A stretch of 64,000 bases of DNA from Dromiciops gliroides (GCF_019393635.1 NC_057867.1:2226889-2290888); one strand, 5' to 3'; positions 1 to 11,861 are shown, counted from the first letter of the stretch. Numbers and translations are program-made. The notes: generated from the letters alone by a model not told the origin.

Positions 1-432
1 CTGGTGCTGTTGCTTCTATGTTCTGGCCCCCAGTAGGCTTTGCTCCTAAAGGGCTGTGGCCAAGCTGTCTGGCAAGGCCATAGCAAACTTCCACAGGCTG
101 GAGCCAGGGCCTCTGTGGCACTGAAAAGAGGGAGGAGGGAACAGGGTTCAGGGGAGGGTTTTGATGTAAGCCTGTGTTGTGTCCTTGGGTCTTCTAGTGT
201 GGCCTCACTGCTGATAGGGTGGGAGGGGGGGAGGTGGTGTGGAGTAAGTTCAGGGTCAGTGAACATCAGTTCCTGGCTTTGGGTTTTTTTTAACTTCCTT
301 TTGGATTGTGGGTGTCCTTGACCACAGAAACAGCTGAAATTACTTTGTCTTTGGTGCCTGATTTCTGTTTTGGAGAGATTTGAGAGGTCATAGAAATTGG
401 TGCAAATGTCTACTCCACTATCTTGTTGCTCA
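1..432 (-). mobile_element. Possible L1/HAL1 5'-end fragment
   Basis: GC-rich leader-like sequence whose right end, read on the - strand, resembles the start of mammalian L1 leaders (AACAAGATAGTGGAGTAG). No ORF is recognisable. Family assignment is tentative. Confidence 0.35.
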
Positions 433-743
433 TGTCTCTGCTTCAGTGTAAACACTTCCAGTTTTTGCAACAGATCCTCCAGTGCCAACGTCTCTGGAGG
501 CTGCCCTCCCTGAACATGGTTCAGCTTAACATTCTCATTTCTGTTCTGTGATAACAATCTGTGTATGCCTCACACACACCCTTGGAGGCTTGTTGAGGAA
601 AGAGTCCAAGTCATTTTTTCATCTTTGTAATCCCTGACTCTAGCAAGTGCCTGTAGGAGCTTCTCTTTGTTTCAGTTCATTAGATTATAAAATCATAGAT
701 TTAGCAATGGAAGGAATTTTTAATGTGATCTATTCCAGCCCCC
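433..743. other. No gene or clear repeat recognised
   Basis: Mixed-composition sequence ending in a short MIR-like start (AAAATCATAGATTTAGCAAT near 690). Nothing is supportable beyond that. Confidence 0.4.
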
Positions 744-890
744 TTTTTTTTCCTGGTGGGGCAATGAGGGTTAAGTGACTTGCCCAGGGTCACATAGCTA
801 GTAAGCGTCAAGAGTCTGAGGTCAGATTTGAACTCAGGTTCTCCTGAATCCAGGGTTGGTGCTTTATCCACTGTACCACCTAGCTGCCCC
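744..890 (-). mobile_element. Young tRNA-derived marsupial CORE-SINE (WSINE1/WALLSI type)
   Basis: Antisense copy: a T tract, then GAGGGTTAAGTGACTTGCCC, ending in CACCTAGCTGCCCC (reverse complement of the tRNA-like head). Full length, a few percent diverged. Confidence 0.85.
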
Positions 891-1041
891 CCCCTCCCAG
901 CGCCTTCATCTTAAAGAGGTAGATAGGCACAGAAGCCTAGAGGAGGGAAGAGATTTGCCCAACACAAGTGCATATGGCAAGTGACAGATCTTGGATTTGA
1001 CCCCAGGGCCAATTGAAACACCGGATCTAATGCCTCTTTCC

Positions 1042-1198
1042 ATTTTCTATTGTTTTGGGGGGCAGGGCCATGAGGGTTAAGTGACTTGTCCAGGGTCACA
1101 CAGCTAGTAAGTGTCAAGTGTCTGAGGCCAGATTTGAGCTCAGGTCCTCCTGAATCCAGGGCTGCTGCTTTATCCACTGCGCCACCTAGCTGTCCCCC
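1042..1198 (-). mobile_element. Young CORE-SINE with perfect target-site duplication
   Basis: Antisense full-length SINE flanked by exact 16-bp copies of TCTAATGCCTCTTTCC at 1026-1041 and 1199-1214, so its borders are certain. Confidence 0.92.
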
Positions 1199-1214
1199 TC
1201 TAATGCCTCTTTCC

Positions 1215-2000
1215 TCGTGCAGTATTGAAGTTTAAGAATCATATATCTGGATGAGTTAAACTTGTTTTGTCCCCGAGTTGGTATCTTATGAATTCCATCT
1301 CTTTTCAATTACTTACTCCCACCCACCGTTTTTCAATCCTTCTGGAAAGTTTTCCAGTATAATTTATTGCAATACAGCAGTGAGAGAATGGCCTTCTTTA
1401 CTGTTCTTCAGAAGCTAATTCTCATATTTCTGCTTCTTGATGCATCCTTTTCCATTGTCTGCCTTCCCAATCTTGATGGACTGGAATGATTTTCTGGACT
1501 TGCATTTTGGCAGGCACACCAGAAATGGAGTCCACACTCTTCACTTGACAGGGGAGGAAACTGAGTCCACTGGCTACATAGATTTGAAGCTGGGTGCTCG
1601 GGTGCCACACACCACACCCACATAGCTTCCTCCAGTATAATCATCGTGCTAAGCTTTGTTGTCTTGGGTGTCTTAATGTTTTCAGTTCAAATTTTGGAGC
1701 TGCTGAGTTTCCTGCCTTCTCCAGAGTTATAATGCCAATGGATAACTAGGGCTTTCCTCTAGGGCATCAGACTTTAAAAGAACATGTACTTCAGCCACAG
1801 ATAGGGAAAAAAGAAAAAGAAATATTAGTTCAAATAGGAAGCTACGGGATGGCACACTTCCTCCCTCCCCCCAACCCTTCCCACTTTGTGAGCGGCTCCC
1901 CGGCCTGGCTCAGCTTAGTTCTGCTCCCTCCCCCGTTGGGACCTTCCTGGTATCCCCTATAGAGGCACCAGATCTCTCCTGTGGCCTGTCCCAGCTGCCA
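1215..2000. other. No gene recognised
   Basis: A diverged MIR-like antisense stretch (GGGGAGGAAACTGAGTCCAC near 1551) and a C-rich patch near 1860-1950. The open frames are short and lack any known domain. Confidence 0.4.
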
Positions 2001-2346
2001 GAATGCCTAATTATAGCTCAGAATTTGTCCCAAGACTACTTAGTGGAACCAAGTTCCTTCTTTATTTCCCCTAATTACATTTCTTCCCTTTGTTCCTTCA
2101 CTGTGTTTGAGTGTCAAGGACCTTCTTGCTTTGCTTCTGCCACTGGAGTTGATGCTTTTTCTGGTGTTTTGCTGGTTTCTTTAAATCCTCCTTTTTCACT
2201 GTATCGGAGCTCTTCCTGGTTTTGCTCATTATTTTGGATGGTTTAAAATTTCTTTCAAGGTTTTCTGTCAGTTATGCTTTTTTTGAAGGCAGTTTGAAGA
2301 GGCAGGCTCCCTTGTGACTGCTCACTCCATCATCTTCTTGGAAGCC
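2001..2346 (-). mobile_element. Possible L1/HAL1 5'-end fragment
   Basis: Near 2320-2345 the - strand reads TGGCTTCCAAGAAGATGATG, resembling a marsupial L1 start. The adjoining T-rich sequence fits a leader. Tentative. Confidence 0.3.
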
Positions 2347-3179
2347 ACACTAATTTATTCTTACAAAGAGCACCTCTCACAGGAACTTGACAAGTACCAT
2401 CTCAGGAGTGGATGGCTGCCATCCCCCCTCAAATCCATCCTCAGGGTTACTGAAGCAGCAAGGGATCCTGAGGGAGAGAGAGGAGGCAGGCAGCATGTGC
2501 CAGGCAAGTCAAACTAATAGTGACAGCCTTGGACCCTGAGCCTAAGCACCCTGGGAATAACAATGCCCCCCAAATGACCAGACCCACTCCCAGACCAGCC
2601 CCTGAAGCTATTGGTGAGGGGCGAAATCATCACGGATAAGGGGATATATCAATGGGCATAGGAAACCTGGAAGAGGCAGCATCCCCCAGACCCGCAATCC
2701 TGCTCCCAGCCTAGCTCTCACAGCCATCATGGTGGGGAGCAACTCCAGTGGAGAAGGGGCTGGCCATACCCACCACCTGCCGCCCAACTGCTGTCCATGG
2801 GGCAGGACACCAGGCCTGGGGAGAGAAGAGGGGGCATGTGCCAGGCCGGTCACCCCCCCTCTTTGACCACCATCTTCCCACAGACCCTGAGGGAGCCCAG
2901 CACCCTGAGCCTTGGGAAGAGGATGGGGAATAGCCAGGCTTCCAGCTCCAGCCCCCAGCCATCCTCCTGATGGCAGCAGAACCTATTGCCATTCTCAGTC
3001 ACAGTAGGGAAGAGGCCTGAGCACCTGCTTTGCCGCTCCACCCTAAGGATCATGGGACCTTTACTTCCATCAGACTTGTGGCCAAAACCTTCCCTAAGTG
3101 TGGCCTCCGTGCTTAGAGTGGGCGCCTCTCGAGGGCAGGGAATGCCTCCTGTTTGGTGCATTCCTAGGGCTTAGCACAC
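2347..3179. other. No gene recognised; moderately C-rich unassigned sequence
   Basis: Overlapping open frames on both strands (2608-3161) reflect composition only. None shows a domain or splice context. Confidence 0.4.
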
Positions 3180-3403
3180 AGCAGGAGCTTAATAAATGTT
3201 TCCATCTATATAGCACTTTAAGATCTGCAAAGCACCTTACAAATACTATCTCGTTTTTATCCCAAAACAAATCTGCGATGTGGATGCTATTATCTCCATT
3301 TCACCGTTGAGGAAATGGAAGCTGACAGTTGTTAAATGACTTGCCCAGGACCACCCAGCTAGTAAATGTCTGAGGTCAGAGTTGAACTTAGGTCTTCCTG
3401 AGG
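3180..3403 (-). mobile_element. Older, longer CORE-SINE (MIR/MAR type), antisense, split by a younger SINE
   Basis: Reads TTAATAAATG, then CTTGCCCAGGACCACCCAGC and CTAGTAAATGTCTGAGGTCA. It is interrupted after 3403 by the young SINE at 3419-3580. Confidence 0.65.
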
Positions 3404-3418
3404 TCCAGTGCACTTTCT

Positions 3419-3580
3419 TTTTTTTTATTTTTTTTTATTTTTAAGTGAGGCAATTGGGGTTAAGTGACTTGCCCAGGGTCACACAGCTAGTAAGTGTTAA
3501 GTGTCTGAGACCGGATTTGAACTCAGGTACTCCTGACTCCAGGGCCGGTGCTCTATCCACTGCGCCACCTAGCCGCCCCC
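3419..3580 (-). mobile_element. Young CORE-SINE inserted into an older SINE
   Basis: Full-length antisense copy with perfect 15-bp TSD TCCAGTGCACTTTCT at 3404-3418 and 3581-3595. Confidence 0.93.
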
Positions 3581-4224
3581 TCCAGTGCACTTTCTAGCAA
3601 AATTCTGAATCTCATTCAAGTTCTTCATCTCTCAAATAAGATGCCTAACTCCCACCTTACTGACTTGTTTTCTTCTATTTATCCTTCCCTGTCTTTTTAT
3701 TTTGTCCCTCCTCTAAAGTCTGTTTTGCTTTTGACCACTGCCTTCTTCTATCTGCCCTCCCTTTTGTCACTACTCCCCCTTCTTTTTTCTTTTCCCCTTC
3801 CACTCCTACTTCCCTGTTCAGTAAAATAGAGTTCTATTACCAATTGAGTATGTGTGTGTGTGTGTGTGTGTTCCCTCTTTGAACTAATTTAGATGTAAGT
3901 GAGCTTCAAAGGCAGCCCATCCCCTTCCCTTCCTCCCACTTTAAAAGCTCTTCCTTGTGTAGCTCTTTTATGTGAGATAATTTTCCCCATTCTTCCTCTC
4001 CCTTCCCCTTTCTCCCAGAGTATCTATCTTTCTCCTCTATCAATTATTTTACATCACCCCAACATAATCAACTTACTCCTGCACCTTCTTTCTATATAGA
4101 ATTCTTCTAACTGTCCTAATAATGATAAAGTGCTTAGAAGATACATGAATCATCTTCCCATATTGAAAGGTAAACAGTTTACACTTATTGAGTCCCTTAT
4201 GATTTCTCTTTCATGTTTACCTTT

Positions 4225-5060
4225 TTATGCTTCCCTTGAGTCTTGTTTTTGGAAGTCAAGTTTTCTACTCATCCCTGGTCCTTTCATCAGGAATGCTGGG
4301 TAGGTTATTTTTGGTTGTAATCTCAGCTCTTTTGCCTTTTGGAATATTATATTCCAAGCCCTCTGCTCCACTAATGAGGTAGCTGCTAAATCTTGTGTGA
4401 TCCTGACTATGACTCCACAGTGTTTGAATAGTTTCTTTCTGGCTGTTTGAAGTATTTTTTCCTTGACCTGGGAACTCTGGAATTTGGTTATAATATTCCT
4501 GGTAGTTTTCATTTTGGGATCTCCTTCAGGCCTATTTTACCCTCTGGTTCTAAATTTTCCTTGATAATTCCTTGAAATATGATTTCTAGGCACTTTCTTT
4601 GATCATGGCTTTCGGATAATCCAATAATTCTTAAGTTCTCTTTCCTTGATTGATTTCCCAGATCAGCTGTTTTTCCTATGAGATATTTCATATTTTGTAT
4701 TATTTTTTTCATTCTTTTGACTTTGTTTCTTGTTGTCTCCTGGAATCATTAGCTTTTACATGCCCAATTCTAATTTTTAAGGAATTATTTTCTTCAGTGA
4801 GCTTTAGTATCTCCTTTCCCTTTTGACCAATTCTGTTTTTTAAGGAGTTATTTTCATTAGTGAATTTTTGTATCTCTTTTTCCATTTGACTAAGTCTGTT
4901 TTTAAGGTGTTATTTTCTTCAGTGTCTTTTGTGACTCTTACACCAAACTGTTGTTTTATAACTTTCTTCCTTTGCTTTTGTTTCTTTACCTAATTTTTCC
5001 TCTATAACTACTTGATTTTTTAAATCTTTTTTAAGCTCTTCCAGGAATTCTTGTTAGGCT
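4225..5060 (-). pseudogene. L1 ORF1p relic (RNA-binding chaperone), broken
   Basis: Open segments 4712-4509 and 4512-4225 on the - strand carry ORF1p signatures: RKENLRIIGLSES (start of the RRM region), then KFQSSQVKEKILQTAR and LQPKITYPAFL in the C-terminal domain. Upstream, 4713-5060 shows repeated Leu/Asn/Lys-rich heptad-like units typical of the coiled coil. The two segments are in different frames, so the gene is dead. Confidence 0.7.
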
Positions 5061-5844
5061 TGTGTCTAAATTCACATTTCCCTTTGAGGCTGTGCTTATA
5101 GCAGTTTTGACTTTATTTTACTTTTTCTGAGTTTGTTTCTTTGATCTTCCCTTTCATCATGATGACTTTTTATGGTCAGGTTTTGTTGTTGTTTACTTGT
5201 TTTCCACCCTATTTATTGATTTGTTAATGTTGGGCTTTGTTCTGTGTGTGTGTGGTGGTGGGGGGGGGTTGGGATGGAGATAGGTGGGTTGTGGAGGAGG
5301 TGGAGCACTGTCCTAAACTTCAGGCTTTTTTGCACTGCTGTTTTCAGAGCTAGTTCCGGAGATTTGGAAGTTTTATGTGTTTCCAAGGTGGTGTGATATG
5401 GGGAGAGGAGTGGTCACTGTTCTCTTTGTCTGCACTCTGGTCCTTACCAAGGAAGGGCCCTTGATCCCTTGAGATTGCAACTGATTCTGCTCCTTAGGGA
5501 CCCTCCTCCATTTGTGACTGGAAGTAATACTGCCCCTTAGGGCTTGCACTCCCTCTAGATTGAAAGTGTTCCTCTCTATCCTTGAACTGTGACCCAGAAG
5601 TGGGTATAGGCAATGTGGTTGCCAAACAGCATTTGGTCCTGTGTCCAGTGTTAGTTAGCATAGGGATCTCTGGCTTGAGAGCTCATGAAGCTGCTGCTGC
5701 TTCTGTCACTACCACCTAGTTTCACCACTGGTGGCCAGTCTCTTCTTCCATGTCACAGATATCTCTTTTGGACCTCCTATGAATGTCTCACTCTGACCCT
5801 TTTTTGGCTCTGCCACTCCCCAATTTGATTTGAGGCATTATTTT

Positions 5845-6021
5845 CTTTTTTTTTCTTTTTCTTTTTGGTTTATTTTGTTTTGTTTGGTGAGGCAATTGGG
5901 GTTAAGTGACTTGCCCAGGGTCACACAACTAGTAAGTGTCAAGTGTCTGAGGCTGGATTTGAACTCAGGTCCTCCTGAATCCAGGGCCAGGACTTTATCC
6001 ACTGTGCCACCCAGCTGCCCC
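5845..6021 (-). mobile_element. Young CORE-SINE inserted into the HAL1/L1 leader
   Basis: Antisense copy with perfect 15-bp TSD TTGAGGCATTATTTT at 5830-5844 and 6022-6036. Confidence 0.92.
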
Positions 6022-6098
6022 TTGAGGCATTATTTTAAGGTTGTTTGGAGGGCACTCATCTGAGTGCTTTCTCTATTCCATCATCCTTGCTCCACCCC

Positions 6099-6725
6099 TG
6101 GAAGTGAGTAGCTTGTTTCATCATCATTCCTCTGGAATCATGCTTGGCCATGGAATAAGTTAGAGTTTTTAAATCTTGCAGTGTTGTTGTGTAAATTGTA
6201 CTCCTGATTCTGTTTATTTTGGTCTGTATCAAGTCTTCCCAGGTTTTTCTGAGATCATCCCCTTTGGCATTTCTTATGGCACAGTAGTGTCCTTTCCAGT
6301 CATATATCACAACTTCTTGTCATTCCCCTTTGTTTCCAGTTATTTGCCACTATAAAAATCGCTACTGTAAATATTTCTTGCAAGGTTCTTGATTTTCCAG
6401 TCTCTGCCTATGAACATTTTAGTATATGTAGAACTTTTCCTCTGTCTTGGACCTCCTTGGAGTATATGCCCAGAAATGGGATTGCTGGGTTCAAGAGAAT
6501 GAAGGATTTCATTACTTTTCTCAAATTGCTTTCTAGAATGGTTAAAGCAATTCACAGTTCCCCTGAAAGTGTGTTAGTGGGCCCATATTTCCATAAGCCC
6601 CCTAACATTTCCATCTTTTCACATATTTGCTCATTTGCTGAGTGCACAGCAAACTCTCAGATTTGTTTAATTTTGCATTTCTTTTATTGGTAGTGATTTG
6701 GAACATATTTTCAGATGGTTGGAGA
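6099..6725 (-). mobile_element. L1 ORF2 3'-terminal fragment
   Basis: The - strand open segment 6310-6056 reads DWKGHYCAIRNAKGDDLRKT, matching the L1 ORF2p C-terminal end (form W..MEYY.AI.N). The sequence to 6725 matches the preceding ORF2 region. The element is a separate insertion from the 3600-6098 element. Confidence 0.6.
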
Positions 6726-7347
6726 CTAAACTCTTGGAGGGGGAATCACAAAAATTATCTCCCCCCTCCCCCACCCCAAGGGGTGGCAAAGGAAATATCA
6801 GTAACCACTGGTCCATATGGCTACTTTCTAATCTCCACAAGATTTTGATGAGAACAATTTTTGCAACCATCCCTGATGAAGGCATTAGAAGAGAACAACA
6901 AATGGTCTGTCACAAACAAAATTCACAATGAACCATATATTTCCAGTCAAGGAATTGATTGAAAAGTCAATTTCAGTTTCTGAATGTCAGTTTTCTTCTC
7001 TATTAAATATGAATGTCAGATGAGATGATTCTGAATGACTTTCAGTTCAGACAGGCTATGATTTCCTATATTTGCTGCTTGACTGGATCTGGGGACTTCA
7101 GCCCACTGTGCAGAGCAGCATCTATCCTGCCTTCTCATCCAGGAAACTTTTCATGCACATCTTTCCAAGAACCCACCATCTCTGATCTCCCCAGTGTTCC
7201 AGAGGCCTTCCTTTTCCCTAGATCTTTGTGTGTTTGGTGGATTTCAGCACAGCCCTGAAGCAATGCATCTGTTAGCCCTCAATGACTGGTCCTAGACCAG
7301 CACATCTCCTTTCTCTAAGTGTAGTCTTTTATACCACCTCTCTCACA
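6726..7347. other. No gene recognised
   Basis: Unassigned sequence. A C-run at 6762-6777 accounts for shifting open frames on both strands. Confidence 0.4.
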
Positions 7348-7362
7348 CAAGACATTCTTTAT

Positions 7363-7511
7363 TTTTTGTTATTTTTGCATGGCAATGAGGGTTAAGTGAC
7401 TTGCCCAGGGTCATACAGCTAGTAAGTGTCAAGTGTCTGAGGCCAGATTTGAACTCAGGTCTTCCTGAATCCAGGGCTGGTGCTTTATCCACTGTACCAT
7501 CTAGCTGCCCC
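7363..7511 (-). mobile_element. Young CORE-SINE
   Basis: Antisense copy with perfect 15-bp TSD CAAGACATTCTTTAT at 7348-7362 and 7512-7526. Confidence 0.92.
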
Positions 7512-7526
7512 CAAGACATTCTTTAT

Positions 7527-8199
7527 AATAAGCTGCAGCCAGCTCATGCCCACCATGCATCTCTCCATTGCCCTTTGGGTAACCTCCAATTTGGATTCTT
7601 TGGAGAACATAGTGATCCATGAATTGCAGTCATATAAGCGTAGCCAGGAGAATATTGACATTAAAAAGATGAGCTTTTGCCTTGGTAAGCAAACTATATT
7701 AGGCAGGGATATTTGTTAGAAAAACAACACTCTGATTTTCATTACAAAAGCAGCTATAAATGCCTTGTAGCCGATCTCCTGTTTTGAATTATCCCCATCC
7801 CTTCCATTAGCCCTGATCACAATTTCTTTTGTGTCTCTTCATGATGCCTATTACAACAGGGCTCTGTACACAGTGGGTGTTTAATAAGTGCTTTGATTGG
7901 CAGGATGGAAGGATGCTTCCTGACTTCTTGCTGTTCTAGGCTTCTGCAGATCATTTTCCCCTACATAATTCCATCCAATTTGACAACCACTTCTTAAGCA
8001 TGTATTAAGTACCAGGTGCTTTAAATACAAAGAAAAGGACTAAACAATAAAGAGACTTGAGGAGGCCATGGTGTTAATGGAGACCACTGCTAGGGCCCCA
8101 GCATATGCAACTTCTGGAATGATCCCTGGGACCTTTCCCTTTTTTGTTCCCCTCTACATGGCCCCCACCATACCAGAGAAGGGCTTGAATGAATGAGAT
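7527..8199. other. No gene recognised; MIR/L2 scraps
   Basis: A GTTTAATAAGTGCTTTG motif near 7879 is a MIR/L2-type tail. The rest is unassigned. Confidence 0.4.
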
Positions 8200-8400
8200 G
8201 AGATGGAGTTAAAATGGATGTCAATCCTAAATCCGTCTCATCTGCAATGGACATCCATTCTAAATCATCTCATCTCGTCCATCTGGGTCCTTCTCTCCAC
8301 TCCCACAGCCACTACACTAGTCCAGGTTCTGATCACCTCTCATCTGAACTATGGTAATTGGCCTCGGAATTGCTCTTCCTGTCTCTGATCTTTCCTTCCT
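8200..8400 (+). mobile_element. Possible LINE-2 fragment
   Basis: C/T-rich coding-strand-like sequence (CCACAGCCACTACACTAGTC, CACCTCTCATCTGAACTATG) resembling the L2 ORF2 C-terminal region. Within it, near-inverted copies of ATCTCATCTC-type sequence occur around 8200-8275. Confidence 0.4.
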
Positions 8401-8465
8401 CCAATCCATCCCCCTTTAGGGAGAGACAACATGCAAGCATGGAGTCCTTTTCTTCTGAGTTTGGG

Positions 8466-8565
8466 TCTTGAGTAAGTGTCTAGTAAGTGTCTGAGGTTGG
8501 ATTTGAACTCATCTTCCTGACTCCAGGCTCAGTGCTCTAACCACTATTCTACCTAGCTGTCCTGT
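8466..8565 (-). mobile_element. Diverged partial CORE-SINE
   Basis: GTAAGTGTCTGAGGTTGG through CTACCTAGCTGTCC: head and middle only, no A-tail side. Confidence 0.65.
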
Positions 8566-10097
8566 ACTCCTAGGTGCACTATATTTGTGACCCAGCAGTG
8601 GGAAGTGAGTGACATCTGTTTTTGTTCCCTGAACAAGACCAGGCCTTCCAGAGCTTTCTGTGGTGGACCTAGGATTTCTTACTCCGATGTACATCAGTCG
8701 GCAAGCCTTGGTTCAGTCTCCTCAATGGGACCTTTCTGCTTATCTCCCAATGCTGACCTGGGCACGATGAAATAATTTGCTATGCTTTAAAAGAAAATTC
8801 CTAATTAGGACTTGATCTGGTGAGTTTTCTAGATCTTTGTGGAGTTGTTGTAGATGAGAGCTTGGTTGTACTTCTTCCTTCTACCCTGCCTCTTGGCTGA
8901 TCTCCTGGGCAGGCTGCTTGTTACCAACAACCCAGGGAAATAGGGCAATTGACCTGTGGGGACAGAAAGGCATTTGTTGTTGCCGGGAGTCCTAAGGATA
9001 CCTGTTCCTCCCCCCACCATGTCTGTGTCCCGGTCTGTCTGTCTTTCGACATCTTTCTGCCTCTTTCTGTGGCTGCAGGCACCTTGTAAAAGTCAAAGGC
9101 AGCTCTAGAGAGTTTCCTTTATTTGAGTTGTTGCCTGTGTAACTGTGTTCTGCTGTCTGGTGGCTGTCTCTGAAGAAAGTCTGGGTATTGAGCTCTGAGC
9201 CCTTCCCTAATTCCTTGGGCATGCCTGGATTTGAGGGGATGGGACCCTGGAAATCAGTAGTTCTAGGACCCTGATAATGCTAAGGCACAACATGACATTT
9301 TTGAGAGCTAGAGGGTTCGTGGGCTACACCAGTAGGAAATGACTGCTGTTTGCTTCCATTTCCTCTTCAGACAAGGAGAGGTAGGTAGCCTTTGACCTCT
9401 CTGCAGATTCCTTTCTGAGTCTGTAATGCAACCATATTCAGTGGGATATCCCATCAGATCCAACCACAAGATCGACAATGACATCCACCCCCCAGGCACA
9501 ACCTCTAGATCAGCCCACCATCTCCATTGTATGAGCAAGTCAAGACAATTGAGTTGTAGACATCACGCCACCATTAATAAGCTGTGTGACCTTTGGGAAG
9601 GCAATATCCTGCTTGGGTGTTGGTGTCCCCATCTGGAAAATAAACAGGTTTGAGTATTCCATGGTCTTAGAAAGTTCTTTTAAAAAAGACATTGTTCATG
9701 GTATTTCGACAGAATTGGTTTCCTTTGCTTTCCTATGCATTTTCAGACATTCAGAGAAGAGGGCCATAGTTTTCATGATCTGGCTGCCAAAGGCCTCCTC
9801 TATCTAGAACTAAAATGCAAATGGGTTTTCTCTACAGAAGTCAAAAAGGTGACATGCCCCAGAAATCTCTGAGCCAGAAAGGCTTTTCTGGCTTTAAGTC
9901 CTATGAACGGGTTACTTAGGACCAACCAACCTGACAGGCATTTTTCATGCACTGAAGATAATCGTTGCATTCCCCTAATGGCTGGAGAGAGTGAGAAGGG
10001 ACATTTCCAGTCCATTCCCCCTTCAATCGGATCTCTAGACTGACTCAGTTCTCTTACTTGTAACAGGGTATAATTAAATAAAACCTGGATATTGTAA
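8566..10097. other. No gene recognised
   Basis: 1.5 kb of EDA 5' flank without a recognised repeat or domain. Open frames are short. This is the longest repeat-poor stretch upstream of the promoter. Confidence 0.4.
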
Positions 10098-10330
10098 TCT
10101 GGGAGCAGGAAGGGACATGAGGATCAGAGAATTTAAGAGCTGGGAGGGACCTTTAAGATCATCTAGTTCAAGCCCCACCCGTTTTACAGATGAGGAAACT
10201 GAGGCACAGAGTTGTGGTGATTTGTTCAAGGCCATAGAGCTTGTAACTGTGAGAGCCAAACTTGAGCTCAGGGGTTCTCATTTGCAGATGCAGGGTTCTT
10301 TTTACTGTACCAAGGTGCCTTTTCATGCTA
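10098..10330 (-). mobile_element. Old MIR-like SINE/tail, antisense
   Basis: Contains GGGAGGGACCTTTAAGATCA and ACAGATGAGGAAACTGAGGC, then a weak ACTGTACC head remnant. Typical ancient mammalian interspersed repeat. Confidence 0.6.
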
Positions 10331-11189
10331 ACCCTTCAGTGATCTGATCAGCCCAGTCAGCTCAAGCCCTAGAAAACTGGGACTCTCCCTTTGGATCTGT
10401 CTTTCTCACCCTCCCTTATGGGCTTGGGGGGAAGTCTGACTTCAGTGTGTTTGTTGCCTTCTTGTGTTTGGTGTAATGTTAAAGATTCTGCCAGCTGTGG
10501 ATTCTCCAGCTGCACATCTGGAACTCTTGGCTGACTTGTTGAACTCCCTCCCAGGGATTTCTCTAGGGAGGGAGTGGGGAGGTGTATAAAGGCTAGAACA
10601 GCTGCCTGCAAATGAAGGAGCCAGAGTCCCCAGGCCACGCTCCCCCCCCCCAACTTTGGGAAGATCTGCTCCATCCTGGCCATTAGGTCTCCCCATTTGC
10701 CCAATGGAGGGACGTGTCTAGCTCTTTTCAGGAGAAAAGACCCGACTGTCCTTGAACTTTAGAGTTCGGTGGGACTTTAGGACATAGAACACAGAATGCA
10801 GTTCTGGAAAGAGCCCAGAACCCAGCGTGTCCGAGTTGGAAGAGGTCCTTAGAGAGCTTTTTTAGCCCAAACCCTTCACTTTGCAATGAGGAAAACGGAA
10901 GGGGGGTGCTGGGGAGTCACTCACACTGCCAGAGAGAGAACGACCCCCCAGCCTTTCCACATAATATTAAAAGGAACTCTACTGTAACCCTCCCCCCCCC
11001 CCACACTTCAAGAATCTCAACAAGTGCTTTTTCGATGAATGAATGGTTATCTCAGTCCCCTCGAGCTGGCCCCAACTTCTCCGTCTGTCTCTCGCTCTGT
11101 CTCGGTCAGCCTGTCTGCCCCCACCCTTACCCCTTGTCAGTCTCCTCAGGCTGGGTCTCTTGTGTTCCCTCCTCTTCTTTCTGTGGTTG
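10331..11189. other. EDA distal 5' flank; no gene recognised
   Basis: Contains a TATA-like GTATAAAGG at 10584-10592, a MIR-like scrap (10810-10900) and C runs near 10645 and 10990. No coding exon is supported. Confidence 0.4.
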
Positions 11190-11463
11190 CCCTCCACCCC
11201 ACCCCCCGCGCCTTTGGCTCCCCGGCCGTTGCTGCTCCCGGGATTCCTGTCCCGGCTCTTGCTCCGTCGGTGCGCCAGCTGCCTGCGGCTTGGACCGCGG
11301 CCCTGGCTGGCAGGTTTCATTCCAAGGCCATAACTGTTTTAATTACTTGGTCTGTGAAACCCCTGGAAGGGAGAAAGCGACCGAGAAGGGCTGCGCAGGG
11401 TTAGGTTGGGGCACTGGGAGGTGACGAGTAAACTTTTCTCCGCCCAGAGCTCATTCTCCACTA

Positions 11464-11576
11464 GGTTCGGTTCCACGAGCACTTAGTTGGTGCCCGCTGT
11501 GTGCAGGGACTGCATGGAGCGGGGAGAGGAATCGAGTTGCGATCCAGTTCCGGTTCTCCCTTCGCAAAACCGAACC
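11464..11576. repeat. 9-bp inverted repeat flanking about 95 bp upstream of the EDA promoter
   Basis: GGTTCGGTT at 11464-11472 and AACCGAACC at 11568-11576 are exact reverse complements, both with a central CpG. Confidence 0.5.
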
Positions 11577-11732
11577 GTGCATGGGACCGGAGCTCGTCTT
11601 TCCAGAGCTCCACTAGCCTCCCCCTGGCAGGCGCCCAAGGGTTAACTGGAGGTGGGGTCCAGAGCTGAAGGGCAGCCGCTCCCGCCAACGGGAACGAGAA
11701 AAGCGGGAAGCTGGGGGAGGAGCGAGCAGTCA

Positions 11733-11741
11733 GGGGCGGGG
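11733..11741 (+). promoter_or_regulatory. GC box (Sp1/KLF type)
   Basis: GGGGCGGGG, about 0.5 kb upstream of the start codon in the CpG island. Confidence 0.55.
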
Positions 11742-11829
11742 CCGCACGCGGTCCGGCCACGCCCCCAGAGCGAGAGGCAGGGGTGGGGTTGTGGGGGGGC
11801 GGGGCGCCAGGCGCCGAGCGCCGGCGTCG

Positions 11830-11834
11830 ATTGG
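11830..11834 (-). promoter_or_regulatory. Inverted CCAAT box
   Basis: ATTGG on the + strand lies between two GC-box clusters, a common arrangement in TATA-less CpG-island promoters. Confidence 0.45.
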
Positions 11835-11861
11835 GTGGAGGAGGCGTCGCTCCGCGGCTGC

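Larger units (their letters stand above)
3600..6098 (-). mobile_element. HAL1/L1-type element: 3' region, ORF1 relic, 5' leader
   Basis: Read on the - strand, the right end near 6098 gives GGGGTGGAGCAAGGATGATG, matching the L1 leader start. Next come a roughly 1-kb leader (interrupted by a SINE at 5845-6021), an ORF1 coiled-coil and RNA-binding relic (about 5060-4225), and a pyrimidine-rich 3' region with a (TG)n tract near 3848-3870. Endonuclease and RT regions are absent between ORF1 and the 3' part, as in half-L1 elements. Confidence 0.6.

Noticed and set aside
10906..11424. 172-residue open frame upstream of the CpG island
   Set aside because: Low-complexity Ser/Pro/Cys content from C/T-rich DNA; no domain, and overlapping frames are equally open.
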